Origin: Oceanospirillum sediminis
GTDB taxonomy: Bacteria > Pseudomonadota > Gammaproteobacteria > Pseudomonadales > Halomonadaceae
Direction: 5' to 3'
DNA length: 64,000 nt
NCBI RefSeq assembly: GCF_014164585.1
Contig: NZ_JACJFM010000006.1
Location: forward strand, 41,606-105,605
Positions 8,983-16,379 of the stretch are shown here, one piece after another. Position 1 is the stretch's first letter, and the number at the start of each line of letters is the position of its first letter. The position numbers were made by a program, and so were the translations under genes. The notes under the pieces were generated by a model. That model was given only the letters and a program-made list of their open reading frames with translations, did no database searches and was not told where the DNA came from.

Positions 8983-9462
8983 TCAAAGATAAAAAGCCAT
9001 AAAGGTCACATTGAATGGCAGATGAGGAAACTGTTTGTGTCCCGTTGCTTTAAAGCCAAGTTTCAGATACCAGTCTCGCAATGCCCCATGCTCAGCAATG
9101 ATTCCTATGCTGACAACAGAAATATCTCTGGATTTTGCATAATCAAGGATGAAGTTGACCAGTGCTTCGCCAATACCTTGTTTCTGATGTCGCGGCAGTA
9201 CTGACAATCTGTTCAGATAACCGGTACCTTTATCTGAAATCTCAAAAGCGACACAGCCAACAGTCTGATTTTCTTGCTGACAAATAAAATATTCTTCGCC
9301 ACGCTCAAAATCAGATTGAGTCCATTGCTCATTGTAGAAAGAGGGATGTTTAGGATTATTGTCCTGATTGATGCTGAACTGTTTAGCGACAGGTATATTG
9401 GCCTGGCTAATAATGTCTGCCAGTAGTAATGAATGCTCTGAATTAGCCTTAACTATTTGCAT
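8983..9462 (-). CDS. GNAT-family N-acetyltransferase
   Basis: About 159 residues from the ATG at 9462, preceded by AAAGGA at good spacing; an in-frame ATG at 9480 is the alternative. The acetyl-CoA pocket is RLSVLPRHQKQGIGEALVNFILDYA, the GNAT motif A (Q/R-x-x-G-x-G/A), and motif B-like DWYLKLGFKATGHK follows. The acceptor is unknown; the sequence resembles small-molecule rather than ribosomal-protein acetylases. It follows the azoreductase gene on the same strand, with a 13-bp inverted repeat in the gap. Confidence 0.82.
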   Translation of the reverse strand: MQIVKANSEHSLLLADIISQANIPVAKQFSINQDNNPKHPSFYNEQWTQSDFERGEEYFICQQENQTVGCVAFEISDKGTGYLNRLSVLPRHQKQGIGEALVNFILDYAKSRDISVVSIGIIAEHGALRDWYLKLGFKATGHKQFPHLPFNVTFMAFYL

Positions 9463-9534
9463 TGTGAAGTCCTTTGTCATTTTAGTTTCCGTATAACATT
9501 GGGTTCCCTTGTGGTTAAAAAGGGGAAGTGGACG

Positions 9535-9619
9535 GGATCTGATGATTAACACTTCGGACCTATCAGACTGCATAAATAGCGTCAATGGATTAGTGCCGGG
9601 CGCATAAATCATCAGATCC
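9535..9619. repeat. 13-bp inverted repeat bounding an 85-bp segment
   Basis: GGATCTGATGATT at 9535-9547 and its exact complement AATCATCAGATCC at 9607-9619 bound a segment with no credible coding content. It could be a long-loop hairpin, an operator pair, or the ends of a small mobile-element relic. No target-site duplication was recognised. Confidence 0.5.
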
Positions 9620-9629
9620 GTTCCATTAA

Positions 9630-10292
9630 CTATAATAATGCCAGATGTTTTGCCAGTATTCTTGTGTCAGCTATTGCCTTAGCTCTGGACTCTTCATGTC
9701 GTGAATCTCCGAACTCCTGATACTCCGATGCAATTTCATAAAATGCATCAGCTCCGAGATAAGGAGAGAGTTGTTCAATATGGCTGGATAAATGATTAAA
9801 AGCGTATTTGGTTTCACCCTTCCTGAAGTTAAATTCTCCCCAGGAGGCCAGCAAAACAAGATGTTTACCACTGAGTACAGGTGCCAGGGGTTCATCACCT
9901 CGTGACAAGTCAAAAGAGAAGGTTTTTCCAATGCGAATAATCTGATCAAACCAGGCTTTTAGCACCGCTGGCATTCCGTAGTTATACATAGGGCTTGCCA
10001 GGACAATAACGTCGGCTTGTTCAACCTCATTAATTAATAAGTCAGATTCAGTCAGCGCGGCTTGCTGTGCCTGATTCAACTCTCCCTGAGCAAATGATGC
10101 TGCAATGAACTCCTGATCAATATAGGCTGGAGGCGATATCGAAAGATCTCTACAGATTACCTCTGTTTGTTTATGATGTTGCTTGAATTCGTGCATGAAT
10201 GACTCGCCCAGCATTCTTGAAATTGATTGATGCTGTTGTTGATCAGGATGATATTTTCTTGCGCTGGAAATAATATATAAGACAGTTTTCAT
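9630..10292 (-). CDS. FMN-dependent NADH azoreductase / flavodoxin-fold quinone reductase
   Basis: A 220-residue flavodoxin-like protein: the phosphate-binding strand VLYIISSARKYH at the N-terminus, then ADVIVLASPMYNYGMPAVLKAWFDQIIR, the AzoR/NQO hallmark around residues 92-120. Homologues reduce quinones and azo dyes with NADH by two-electron transfer and protect against thiol or quinone stress. The length is slightly above that of E. coli AzoR. It is divergent from a LysR gene at 10476, the usual control arrangement. The exact substrate is unknown. Confidence 0.87.
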   Translation of the reverse strand: MKTVLYIISSARKYHPDQQQHQSISRMLGESFMHEFKQHHKQTEVICRDLSISPPAYIDQEFIAASFAQGELNQAQQAALTESDLLINEVEQADVIVLASPMYNYGMPAVLKAWFDQIIRIGKTFSFDLSRGDEPLAPVLSGKHLVLLASWGEFNFRKGETKYAFNHLSSHIEQLSPYLGADAFYEIASEYQEFGDSRHEESRAKAIADTRILAKHLALL

Positions 10293-10361
10293 GATGAGTA
10301 TACTCCTCAGCAGGTGATTAACTGCCTGTTATTGTTGAGTGTTCAGTGATGACTGACAATT

Positions 10362-10406
10362 GAGTTCTTTTAGTCTATAGATTAGAAAATATGAACTATC
10401 TGGTTG
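10362..10406. promoter_or_regulatory. Dyad in the azoreductase/LysR intergenic region
   Basis: Around the palindrome TCTATAGA at about 10374-10381 lie mirror-image elements: AGTTC-TTTT on the left and AAAA-TATGAACT on the right. The site sits between divergent azoreductase and LysR promoters and fits a LysR activation/repression site. Confidence 0.4.
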
Positions 10407-10475
10407 AGAAAAAGAGCCTTTGCTTCAGCTACTGGCTGGAACATATCGAATGCTTCTATTCAGGTATATATTGAT

Positions 10476-11354
10476 ATGCTGGAACAAATATCCTCGTTAA
10501 ATCATCTGAGAACGTTTACTCTGGCTGCACGTTATCTGAGCTTTAAGGATGCAGCCACTGCTCTGAATATCAGTCCAGCTGCGGTATCGCATCAGATAAA
10601 AGCTCTGGAATCTCAATTGCGATTATCATTGTTTGAACGACATACCAGGGCAATCAGTCTGACAGCGGCAGGAGCAAAGCTGGCTGAAGCCTGTGAAACT
10701 CATTTTTCCCAATTGGATTATGTCTTGTCTGAGCTACGGCAGCCCAGAACAGATATCAATATTTCTTGTTGTAACTCGTTTGCAGCGTTATGGCTAACAC
10801 CAAGAAGCGGGCAGATAAACGACGCATTTCCGGCTAATGGACTGAAAACCTGTGCCAGTGACAGCCTGGTGGATTTAACTCGCGATAAGCATATTGATTT
10901 AGCTCTGCGTTACGGACGGGATGAAAAAATGGATGATGAAACCCTGTTATGTACAGAGAAGATTGCGCTATATCGGACACCGGGTTTTATGCCTGATACA
11001 AATAAGAAGCCGGTGTTGTTCGTGACTGAATGGCCTGAAAATGAGCTGTTGGGGAATATCGACTGGCGATCAGAAATCGATATATCGCATTATACGGTCA
11101 GAACCTTTCAACAGGAATACTTTGTATTACAGGCGATTATGACGGGCCAGGGGTATGGCTTGTTAAGTAATGTGCTTAGTGCCAGTGCTGTGGAGCAAGG
11201 CTGGATTGTAAGAGATCACTCCTTTACACCTTTTAATGGTTATAGCTACTGGATGAGGCTGAACCCTGAACGAAAAGATATTGGCCTGATTCAAAGGTTC
11301 AGTCACTGGTTGACACAGGAGTTTTCTCAGTATCGTGTGCAGGGGCTACTCTGA
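10476..11354 (+). CDS. LysR-family regulator (GcvA-like)
   Basis: About 292 residues from the ATG at 10476, which begins MLEQISSLNHLRTFTLAARYLSF, a natural LysR N-terminus; an earlier start would add 24 atypical residues. The HTH is KDAATALNISPAAVSHQIKALESQL, matching the GcvA/AmpR branch, followed by a substrate-binding domain. It is divergent from the azoreductase gene and likely controls it in response to quinone or electrophile stress, as for other LysR/AzoR pairs. Confidence 0.85.
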   Translation: MLEQISSLNHLRTFTLAARYLSFKDAATALNISPAAVSHQIKALESQLRLSLFERHTRAISLTAAGAKLAEACETHFSQLDYVLSELRQPRTDINISCCNSFAALWLTPRSGQINDAFPANGLKTCASDSLVDLTRDKHIDLALRYGRDEKMDDETLLCTEKIALYRTPGFMPDTNKKPVLFVTEWPENELLGNIDWRSEIDISHYTVRTFQQEYFVLQAIMTGQGYGLLSNVLSASAVEQGWIVRDHSFTPFNGYSYWMRLNPERKDIGLIQRFSHWLTQEFSQYRVQGLL

Positions 11355-11422
11355 TCCAGAGATACCATGTATTCATGACTGTAGCTATAAAAATATCCTG
11401 TATTGCACTTATGTTTCATGTA

Positions 11423-11465
11423 TAAAAAAACGGTCAGCCCATGCAAGGCACTGACCGTAAAAACA
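11423..11465 (-). terminator. Rho-independent terminator of the TRAP binding-protein gene
   Basis: The arms ACGGTCAG (11430-11437) and CTGACCGT (11451-11458) form an 8-bp stem. On the minus strand the stem is followed by seven T residues (AAAAAAA at 11424-11430 on plus). It lies 60 bp after the stop of the gene above it. A four-A/T flank on the other side may let it also stop the LysR transcript. Confidence 0.85.
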
Positions 11466-11515
11466 GTATTCAGGAAATTTCAGAAGCCGATAAAACGGGC
11501 CTCTTTTATGGGATA

Positions 11516-12601
11516 TTAACGCTCACTGATATTCCGTGGCAGGAAAGCGTGTTTCTCCCAGATATCATAGCCTTCACGGAAGGCCTTCAGATCGCTCCAG
11601 ACCTTGTTAAAGAAAGAATCTTTTGCGCTCTGTTCCTCAACCACTTCATTCCAGGTTGTCTGGTACGCGGTAAGGATTTCGTCGCTCCAGTAGCGGATTT
11701 CAACACCCCGGTCTTTGGCTGCTGCCAGTACTTCAAACTGGTTGGCTTCACCTTCAGCCAGAGTGTCAGCCACTACAGACTTACAGGCCGTTTCTACCAG
11801 TGCCTGTTGCTGTTCGGTCATTTTTTCCCAGGTTCCTTTATTGATCAGGAGTTCCTGCATAGAGGTCTGCTGGTGCCAGCCCGGGAAGTAGTTGTATTTA
11901 ACAATTTTGTTAAAGCCCAGCATCTGATCAACCTGCGGCAGGGAGAACTCTGCCGCATCAATGGCACCTTTCTCCAGGGCCGGGAAGATTTCTGCGGCTG
12001 GCAGCTGAACCGTACCCACGCCCAGCTTATCCATTACGCGGGCACCCAGACCATAAAAGCGCATATTCAGGCCTTTAAGGTCATCGACTGTTTCAATGGG
12101 TTTTGCGAACCAGCCGGAGGTTTCTGGCGGAATCATTCCGCACGGAATTGCTTTTACGTTGTAGCCTGATTCATCGTACATTTCCTGATGAAGTTTTCGG
12201 CCATTGCCGTAGTACATCCATGCCAGAAATTCACTGGCTTCAGGGCCAAAAGGAACCGAAGTAAAGAAGGCTGCCGCTGGCATTTTGCCCTGCCAGTTGG
12301 CTGAAGCAGCGAAGCCTGAGTTCACTTTTCCTGCTGATACTGCATCCAGAATTTCAGAAGGGGCGATCAGCTTGCCCGGATCATACACTTTCATTTTTAT
12401 TGCGCCGCCACTGGTCTTGTTCAGTGTGTCGGCCAGTTTAGTTACCGGTGTGCCTACTGCAGGCAATTTACTTGGAAAAGCCGTCGGGGTTTTCAGTAGC
12501 AGCCTGTCAGCTGCCTGCGCACCTGCAGCGCTGACCAGTGCGATTGCCATAGCGACTGGTGTTAGTGTGGCACTCAGGTTCCTTTTGTTCAGTAACGTCA
12601 T
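11516..12601 (-). CDS. TRAP transporter substrate-binding protein (DctP family)
   Basis: A 361-residue periplasmic binding protein starting at the ATG at 12601, with GGAG upstream. A signal peptide ends at about SAAGAQA. DctP features follow: GLNMRFYGLGARVMDKLG, with the Arg that grips the ligand carboxylate, and PAAEIFPALEKGAIDAAEF. TRAP systems import organic acids by Na+ symport and need DctQ/DctM membrane partners, but none is encoded beside it. The gene upstream on the same strand is an FAD 2-hydroxyacid oxidase, so a lactate- or hydroxyacid-like ligand is plausible. A strong terminator follows. Confidence 0.88.
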   Translation of the reverse strand: MTLLNKRNLSATLTPVAMAIALVSAAGAQAADRLLLKTPTAFPSKLPAVGTPVTKLADTLNKTSGGAIKMKVYDPGKLIAPSEILDAVSAGKVNSGFAASANWQGKMPAAAFFTSVPFGPEASEFLAWMYYGNGRKLHQEMYDESGYNVKAIPCGMIPPETSGWFAKPIETVDDLKGLNMRFYGLGARVMDKLGVGTVQLPAAEIFPALEKGAIDAAEFSLPQVDQMLGFNKIVKYNYFPGWHQQTSMQELLINKGTWEKMTEQQQALVETACKSVVADTLAEGEANQFEVLAAAKDRGVEIRYWSDEILTAYQTTWNEVVEEQSAKDSFFNKVWSDLKAFREGYDIWEKHAFLPRNISER

Positions 12602-12751
12602 AGGGTCTCCAGCGTTTTTTTGTTCCGGGTGCTTCATCAGGATGCAGTCCGGAATGCTCTTATATGAATCTGCTTATTCGTTTTGTTATTCAGGTATACC
12701 GATCTGTGTCGGCTCCGTGCTTAATCTGTCCGATACTTTCTTTTGATGAGA

Positions 12752-14173
12752 TCAGTCAAACACTTTGCCCGGATTCATAATACAATTCGGGTCCAGTGCT
12801 GTTTTAAGAGTCCTCATCAGCTCAACAGCTTCGCCGTGTTCCTGCAGCAGATAATCTTTTTTACCAAAGCCGATGCCATGTTCACCCGTACAGGTTCCAC
12901 CGGCTTCCAGCGCTTTGCTGACCAGAGTTCTGGACAGTTGTTTAGCCGTGTTTTTTTGTGCTGTGTTGTCTTCATCAAACAGAATCAGCATGTGGAAGTT
13001 GCCATCACCAACATGACCAACAATCGGGCATGTCAGCCCGCTGTCTGTAGCGGCTTGCTCAGCAGATAAAATAGCCTCAGCCAGATGGGATACCGGGACA
13101 CAGACATCTGTGGTCAGAGCTGATGCGCCAGGTTGCAGAGCCAGCGCCGCGAAGTAGGCCTGATGACGGGCTGTCCATAGTGCATTTCTGTCTTCTGTGG
13201 TTTCTGCCCAGTTAAAGTGGCTGCTGCCAAGGGAGTCAGCAATTTCCTGCACCATCTCAATTTGTTCCGCGACAGAGGATTCCGTGCCGTGAAATTCAAA
13301 AAACAGTGTTGGAACAGGATCGAATCCTTCCAGTTTTGAATAATCAATACAGGCCTGCATCTGAAGATGGTTAAGCAGTTCAATGCGAGCAACAGGAATC
13401 GCACATTGCATCACTGAAATAACGGTATCGATGGCACTGGCCAGGTCCTGGAACTGACAGGTTGCGGCTTTAATTACACCCGGAATAGGATGCAATTTAA
13501 GATGGACTTCAGTAATAATGCCCAGAGTGCCTTCTGAACCGACATAAAGCCGGGTCAGGTCATAACCGGCGGAGCTTTTCCGGGCCCGTCCACCGGTTTT
13601 GATAATGCGTCCATCCGGTGTGACAACCGTCAGGCCGATCACGTTATCTTTCATAGTGCCGTAGCGTACCGCATTGGTACCTGAGGCGCGGGTAGCGCTC
13701 ATACCGCCAATACTGGCGTTAGCTCCAGGATCTATCGGAAAAAACAGACCTTGGTAGCGCAGTTCCTGATTCAGATATTCACGGGTGACGCCGCTCTGAA
13801 CCCGACAATCCATATCTTCAGCGTTAATCTCCAGTACCTGATTCATTTCGGACAGATCCAGAGATATCCCACCATGCAAAGCCAGGAGCTGGCCTTCTAC
13901 TGAGCTGCCTGCACCATAAGGAATCACTGGAACACGAAACTCATTACACAGTCTGACGACTTCAGCTACTTCAACTGTGCTGTGCAGATACGCCACGGCA
14001 TCAGGCGGGTAGCAACCATAGCTGTCTTCGCCCTGACCATGCTGTTCCCTCATAGGCAAGGATGTATGCAAACGCTCACCCAGAAGGTTTTTCAATAGCT
14101 CAATCAGGCGTGCTCTTTCTTCCGCACTGGCATAAATCGCGTCAGAGTCTGTGGCTCCGCTCAGGTTTGTCAT
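12752..14173 (-). CDS. FAD-linked 2-hydroxyacid oxidase (D-lactate dehydrogenase/GlcD type)
   Basis: A 473-residue protein with an N-terminal PCMH FAD domain (IPYGAGSSVEGQLLALHGG, then DPGANASIGGMSATRASG) and a C-terminal domain with the metal-site motif HVGDGNFHM and the ending GEHGIGFGKKDYL...NPGKVFD. These are hallmarks of respiratory D-lactate dehydrogenase (LDHD/Dld1) and glycolate oxidase GlcD. It oxidises a D-2-hydroxyacid and passes electrons to quinone or cytochrome. GlcE/GlcF-like partners are absent, favouring a single-subunit lactate type. It is 150 bp upstream of the TRAP binding protein and divergent from a LysR gene. Confidence 0.87.
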   Translation of the reverse strand: MTNLSGATDSDAIYASAEERARLIELLKNLLGERLHTSLPMREQHGQGEDSYGCYPPDAVAYLHSTVEVAEVVRLCNEFRVPVIPYGAGSSVEGQLLALHGGISLDLSEMNQVLEINAEDMDCRVQSGVTREYLNQELRYQGLFFPIDPGANASIGGMSATRASGTNAVRYGTMKDNVIGLTVVTPDGRIIKTGGRARKSSAGYDLTRLYVGSEGTLGIITEVHLKLHPIPGVIKAATCQFQDLASAIDTVISVMQCAIPVARIELLNHLQMQACIDYSKLEGFDPVPTLFFEFHGTESSVAEQIEMVQEIADSLGSSHFNWAETTEDRNALWTARHQAYFAALALQPGASALTTDVCVPVSHLAEAILSAEQAATDSGLTCPIVGHVGDGNFHMLILFDEDNTAQKNTAKQLSRTLVSKALEAGGTCTGEHGIGFGKKDYLLQEHGEAVELMRTLKTALDPNCIMNPGKVFD

Positions 14174-14325
14174 TGTGTGCTCCGGTATTGTTGTTATCAG
14201 AAAATGACGCTCTGTGAGATGCAGGAAGGTCTTTTCTGTTCAGACATCGGATGATGCACTGAAGTAATGCACCCGATAATAGAGTTTGTTAAAGCGGCAA
14301 AAAAATTATTTTTCTGAATCCTATC

Positions 14326-14340
14326 ATTCTTAATTTGAAT
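14326..14340. promoter_or_regulatory. LysR-box-like site ATTC-N7-GAAT
   Basis: ATTC-TTAATTT-GAAT fits the T-N11-A LysR consensus and lies in the 345-bp AT-rich gap between the oxidase (minus) and LysR (plus) genes. The flanks are partly symmetric too. It is a likely binding site for the regulator encoded at 14519. Confidence 0.45.
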
Positions 14341-14398
14341 AATGAGATGTAACTATTTGAGTTTTAAAAAAGAATAAATCACTATAATTCCATGTTTG

Positions 14399-14455
14399 TG
14401 ACTAAATATGACGCTAAAATCAGAAAAAATGACTTTTTGATGTGCAAAATATGAC
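14399..14455. promoter_or_regulatory. Helically phased TGAC repeats
   Basis: TGAC occurs at 14399, 14409, 14430 and 14452, that is at steps of 10, 21 and 22 bp. Two of the copies sit in identical AAATATGAC words (14404-14412 and 14447-14455). The array occupies one face of the helix just upstream of the LysR gene. It could be a multi-site operator. The rest of the 14174-14518 gap is AT-rich with no coding sequence. Confidence 0.4.
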
Positions 14456-14518
14456 AGGCTCCTTTATAGTGCGTTATTCAAAAAAATAATTACTCTGTTA
14501 GCGGAACAACGACCTGTC

Positions 14519-15502
14519 ATGAAAGAGAGCCATCCACTCAGTCAGCGTTTAAGCAGGATTAACCTGAATTTACTGGTGGCTTTTCACGCGCTGTATCAGC
14601 AAAGACATCTGACAAGAGCAGCAGAGCAGGTGAACCTGAGTCAGCCTGCGATGAGTCATGCGCTGAAAAAACTGAGGTTTCAGTTTGAAGATGAACTGTT
14701 TGTTAAGACCGCAGAAGGCATGCAGCCTACCCCTATGGCAGACCGGGTGTTTCAGTTAATAGAGCAAGGGTTATTGCAGCTGGATCAGGCGCTGGCCAGT
14801 ACGCATAGTTTTGAACCGGAAAAAGCCGTGCGTGAATTCCGGGTGGGCATTATGGACTTTATGATTCATGAACTGGTGCCTCAGCTGGTGAAAACAGTGA
14901 ATCAGACCGCTCCGGGCATCAGCTTTAATATTCTGTATGCCAAAATATCAAATCCGGATATGGCATATAAGCTATTGCAGGAACAGGAGCTGGATCTGGC
15001 GCTGACTCAGTTTGAATATCTGCCTTGTTCCGAATTCTGCGAGCACCTGTATACCGATAATCTGGTATGTGTGGCAGATAAAGATTACTACGGAGATAAG
15101 CCTGCTCTGACGCTGGATGAGTTTCTCGATCCCCCTCATGTGGCTCTGTCCCATAGGGAGGATGAGCCTATCCTGGTCAATAAACGTCTGGCAGAGTTGG
15201 GCTTTACCCGCAAGGTGATAGTGAAAACCCCCTATGTCACAACATTGCCGACGCTGTTATGCGGCACCAATATGGTGACTGTCATTAATCAGTATGCGGC
15301 TGACTTTATTTGTCCGGGCAGTAATCTGCAGGCTTATCAGTTACCGGTAGATTTCTGCACCCTGAAAATTTGCCAGATCTGGGAGGAGCGCAAGGATCAT
15401 GATCCGGGCATCCGCTGGTTAAGGGAAGTGATTCAGCAAAGTATACGTCAGAACCTGACACAGCAACGGCAGCATGCCCGTAGTGTTCTATCTGGTGACT
15501 GA
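14519..15502 (+). CDS. LysR-family regulator (NodD/LeuO-like branch)
   Basis: A 327-residue protein that begins RINLNLLVAFHALYQQRHLTRAAEQVNLSQPAMSHALKKLR, the pattern of the NodD/NahR/LeuO LysR branch, which regulates aromatic or organic-acid catabolism and often binds long operators. The effector domain covers about 105-310. It is divergent from the 2-hydroxyacid oxidase across a 345-bp gap carrying candidate sites, so it probably controls the oxidase and TRAP binding-protein genes. The LuxR-type gene follows 46 bp later and may be cotranscribed. Confidence 0.84.
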   Translation: MKESHPLSQRLSRINLNLLVAFHALYQQRHLTRAAEQVNLSQPAMSHALKKLRFQFEDELFVKTAEGMQPTPMADRVFQLIEQGLLQLDQALASTHSFEPEKAVREFRVGIMDFMIHELVPQLVKTVNQTAPGISFNILYAKISNPDMAYKLLQEQELDLALTQFEYLPCSEFCEHLYTDNLVCVADKDYYGDKPALTLDEFLDPPHVALSHREDEPILVNKRLAELGFTRKVIVKTPYVTTLPTLLCGTNMVTVINQYAADFICPGSNLQAYQLPVDFCTLKICQIWEERKDHDPGIRWLREVIQQSIRQNLTQQRQHARSVLSGD

Positions 15503-15548
15503 CAACCGTTTTCAAAGCAGATGACCTGATATTGAACTGAGTAACTCT

Positions 15549-16355
15549 ATGACAACAATATTATCCGACAGGCGCTTTGACTGGGATAGCCTGGAAAATA
15601 TCGAACAGTTAAATCAGGCTCTGGATCAGCTGTTAAATAAAATTGGTTATGATACCGGCAGCTTTATTTATGCGCCTGTGGGTGAGCTGCCTAACCGAAC
15701 GCCAGGTAAGGTATTTGCCTTACTGAACCGGGGGTTCAGGCATGAAACCCTGATCCGTGCCTGGAGTGCAGAAGCCGATCCTGAAGATAACCCACTGAGT
15801 CACACGATTTCTCCTACCTGGCGGATGATGCTTAATCAGACATTACCACAGCAGTTTTTTCTGGAGGAGATGCTGGTTTCTGACACCTGTCACTCGATAG
15901 CAGAGAAGCGCTGGCTGAAGGCACTGATTGATTTGGGGTTCAGCGAACTTTGTGTGACGCCGGTGCATGCCTCAGATAAAAGCTATTTTGCTCTGTCCTG
16001 CCTTAAACGCAGTGACAGTCCGATTGAACGGCAGTACTTTTCTGCTCAGACCCAGGCCAGTCTGCTTTATATGAGTCATCAGTTTGCTCGTATCTGTCAG
16101 CAAAGAGATCTGCTGGAGCAGTCCGGTAAACAGAAGAAAATTCTTTCTCCCAGAGAAAGTGAGTGCCTGCTCTGGTCCGCTAAAGGAAAATCAGCGGCTG
16201 AAATTGCTGATATTCTCAGCCTGCAGACAGAAACAATTCGTAGTTATATTAAATCTATGCTGAAAAAGCTGAATGCTGATAATAAAGCCCAGGCCATTGC
16301 CATTGGCTATGAACTGGGCTTATTGGGAGGCAAGAGCCGTCAGTATGGCCGTTAG
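15549..16355 (+). CDS. LuxR-family regulator (autoinducer-binding-like domain, LuxR solo)
   Basis: A 268-residue protein. The N-terminal half resembles the autoinducer-binding fold (RHETLIRAWSAEADPEDNPL), but the classical ligand residues are only partly recognisable. The C-terminal HTH is clear: LSPRESECLLWSAKGKSAAEIADILSLQTETIRSYIKSMLKKL. No luxI synthase lies in the window, so it is an orphan or solo regulator that could sense a foreign acyl-homoserine lactone or another ligand. It follows the LysR gene by 46 bp. Its targets are unknown. Confidence 0.8.
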   Translation: MTTILSDRRFDWDSLENIEQLNQALDQLLNKIGYDTGSFIYAPVGELPNRTPGKVFALLNRGFRHETLIRAWSAEADPEDNPLSHTISPTWRMMLNQTLPQQFFLEEMLVSDTCHSIAEKRWLKALIDLGFSELCVTPVHASDKSYFALSCLKRSDSPIERQYFSAQTQASLLYMSHQFARICQQRDLLEQSGKQKKILSPRESECLLWSAKGKSAAEIADILSLQTETIRSYIKSMLKKLNADNKAQAIAIGYELGLLGGKSRQYGR

Positions 16356-16379
16356 CCTGATCTTTTATATCGTAAGATC

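Noticed and set aside
11441..12169. 242-codon reading frame opposite the TRAP binding-protein gene
   Set aside because: It begins inside the terminator stem of that gene and shows no domain. It is a shadow of a well-supported gene.
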